Assembly (NCBI GenBank): GCA_937952925.1
Contig: CALFYA010000166.1
Coordinates: forward strand, 1-6,712
From: an uncultured Moraxellaceae bacterium
Lineage (GTDB): Bacteria; Pseudomonadota; Gammaproteobacteria; Pseudomonadales; Moraxellaceae
Direction of reading: 5' to 3'
DNA length: 6,712 nucleotides
A program made the translations under genes and the position numbers. Below are positions 5,593-6,712 of this stretch, in pieces; positions within the stretch are counted from its first letter, which is position 1, and every line of letters starts with the position of its first letter. Below the pieces are notes generated by a model that searched no databases, was not told the origin of the DNA, and saw only the letters and a program-made list of their open reading frames with translations.

Positions 5593-6712
5593 ATGGGGTG
5601 GGAGTTGTTGGCCTTGTTGGCGTTGGTGCTGTGGTGTGCACCGCTGATTTTAGCCTTGATCGTGCTGGGGCAGAGCAAACGGCTGCGACGCGAGCTTGAA
5701 GACCGGATCGCTCAGTTGGAGCGCACACTCGGCGCACAGTCCGCCCCGCCATCTGTACAGCCCACGGTTCCAACTCCAACCACCACCACAACGAGTGCTG
5801 ATCGCGTGCCGATCATCACGTCACCCGAACCGATTCCCGCTGCATCGTTAGAGCCACCTCGTGCTGCCGTCCCGAACGAAATAGATCTAGCTACACCCAC
5901 CGACGAATTGCCTGATCCTTTTTCATCACCGCCGCCGGTAGTCAGCCAGCCACGAGCAGCCGTTGCGACTCATGTCTCTGCGCCGCCTGTTGCCCCTGCA
6001 AAAACACCGGTTTTGGAGCCAGATGAGCAGTCGATCTCCGTGGTCACTTCGGTGGGGCAGTCGATCAAAAGCTGGTTTACTGGTGGCAATACCATTGTGC
6101 GGATTGGCATCTTGGTGTTGCTGGTTGGGGTAGTGTTTTTGCTGCGCCTTGCCAGCGAGTATTTCCAGACGCCGATAGAGCTACGCTTGGCTGGTGTTGC
6201 GCTCGGTGGCTTGGCACTGGTCGGCGTCGGTTTGCGGTTGAGCGCAAAGCGGCGCGGTTATGGCTTGAGTTTGCAAGGCGGTGGTTTCGCGATTTTATAT
6301 CTGACCCTGTTTGCGGCATTTCGTTTGTATAGCGTATTGCCCAGCCAGCTCACCTTTGCCTTGCTTGCCATGCTGGCCGCGATTAGTGCGATTTTTGCGG
6401 TCAAACAAGATGCCCTGCCGCTGGCTCTACTCGCGTTTGGTGGCGCATTTTTGGCACCGATCTTGACCTCAACGGGTCAGGGTAATGTGGTGGCGCTGTT
6501 TTCCTATTATTTCTTGCTCAATCTGGCGGTGGCGTGGATTGCCCATCAGCGCACGTGGAAAATGCTCAATCTACTGGGTGCTGCAGTGACCTTTGGCTTG
6601 GCAGGGCTGTGGGGCTGGCAGCGCTTTGATCCAAGTGTGCGTTGGCCGCTGGAGGGTTTATTGATTGCCCATTTGGCCTTGTACATTTTTATTGTGGTGC
6701 GCTACAGCCAGC
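5593..6712 (+). CDS. DUF2339-family polytopic membrane protein, 3' end beyond the window
   Basis: The first 373 codons of a large inner-membrane protein; the reading frame is still open at the window edge. The N-terminal membrane segment (about 4-26) is followed by a basic, probably coiled-coil stretch (KRLRRELEDRIAQLERTLG, 29-47). A long Pro/Thr/Ala/Val-rich linker covers about 51-145 and includes a TPTTTTTS run. A dense series of membrane segments then starts at about 168 (GNTIVRIGILVLLVGVVFLL, 165-184). Further spans lie near 197-215, 232-249, 252-271, 273-291, 299-318, 322-341 and 353-370. The GNxxVRIGxLVLLxGVxFLL pattern at the second span, and the one-span, linker, many-span layout, are typical of DUF2339 (COG5373). 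These proteins are commonly 800-1000 residues with about twenty or more spans, and their function is not established. Basic residues after the first span suggest the linker is cytoplasmic. The start is the ATG with AAAGG five bases upstream. Confidence 0.85.
   Translation, partial: MGWELLALLALVLWCAPLILALIVLGQSKRLRRELEDRIAQLERTLGAQSAPPSVQPTVPTPTTTTTSADRVPIITSPEPIPAASLEPPRAAVPNEIDLATPTDELPDPFSSPPPVVSQPRAAVATHVSAPPVAPAKTPVLEPDEQSISVVTSVGQSIKSWFTGGNTIVRIGILVLLVGVVFLLRLASEYFQTPIELRLAGVALGGLALVGVGLRLSAKRRGYGLSLQGGGFAILYLTLFAAFRLYSVLPSQLTFALLAMLAAISAIFAVKQDALPLALLAFGGAFLAPILTSTGQGNVVALFSYYFLLNLAVAWIAHQRTWKMLNLLGAAVTFGLAGLWGWQRFDPSVRWPLEGLLIAHLALYIFIVVRYSQ

Noticed and set aside
5451..5678. 75-residue minus-strand frame across the spacer and the start of the DUF2339 gene
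   Set aside because: It overlaps the well-supported start of the membrane protein gene and its composition is unconvincing.

Overview
The window looks like an ordinary chromosomal housekeeping stretch from a Gram-negative bacterium, most likely a gammaproteobacterium. A Moraxellaceae/Pseudomonadales-like source is my best guess, but it rests only on the overall character of the proteins and is weak. The reasons are a full three-domain DNA polymerase I with an intact proofreading site, a DUF2339-type polytopic membrane protein, and moderate G+C genes separated by clearly AT-rich spacers. I see no insertion sequence, integrase, tRNA or rRNA gene, CRISPR array or phage gene.

Layout. Positions 90-2018 (+) encode a 642-residue dynamin-like large GTPase. 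It converges on polA (4818-2077, -), with only 58 bases between the stop codons, and that gap holds one strong stem-loop that can serve both genes. Upstream of polA on the same strand, after a 118-base gap with its own stem-loop, lies a 108-residue protein of unknown function (5263-4937, -). A 329-base AT-rich spacer (5264-5592) then separates it from a divergent gene for a DUF2339-family membrane protein (5593 to the window end, +). That gene is cut by the window edge after 373 codons.

How the parts may work together. The small gene and polA are co-oriented and could share a transcript. PolA acts in Okazaki-fragment processing and repair; the small protein has no recognisable domain. The GTPase and the DUF2339 protein have no visible link to PolA beyond position. 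The most information-rich non-coding part is the divergent spacer. It has two promoter-like sequences whose -10 boxes overlap on opposite strands, a plus-strand intrinsic terminator with no plus-strand gene before it, AT-rich inverted repeats, and small hairpins lying just before the ribosome binding sites of both flanking genes.

I do not see a clearly new multi-gene system. The findings are mostly regulatory candidates, plus the uncharacterised small protein and the solitary dynamin-like GTPase.
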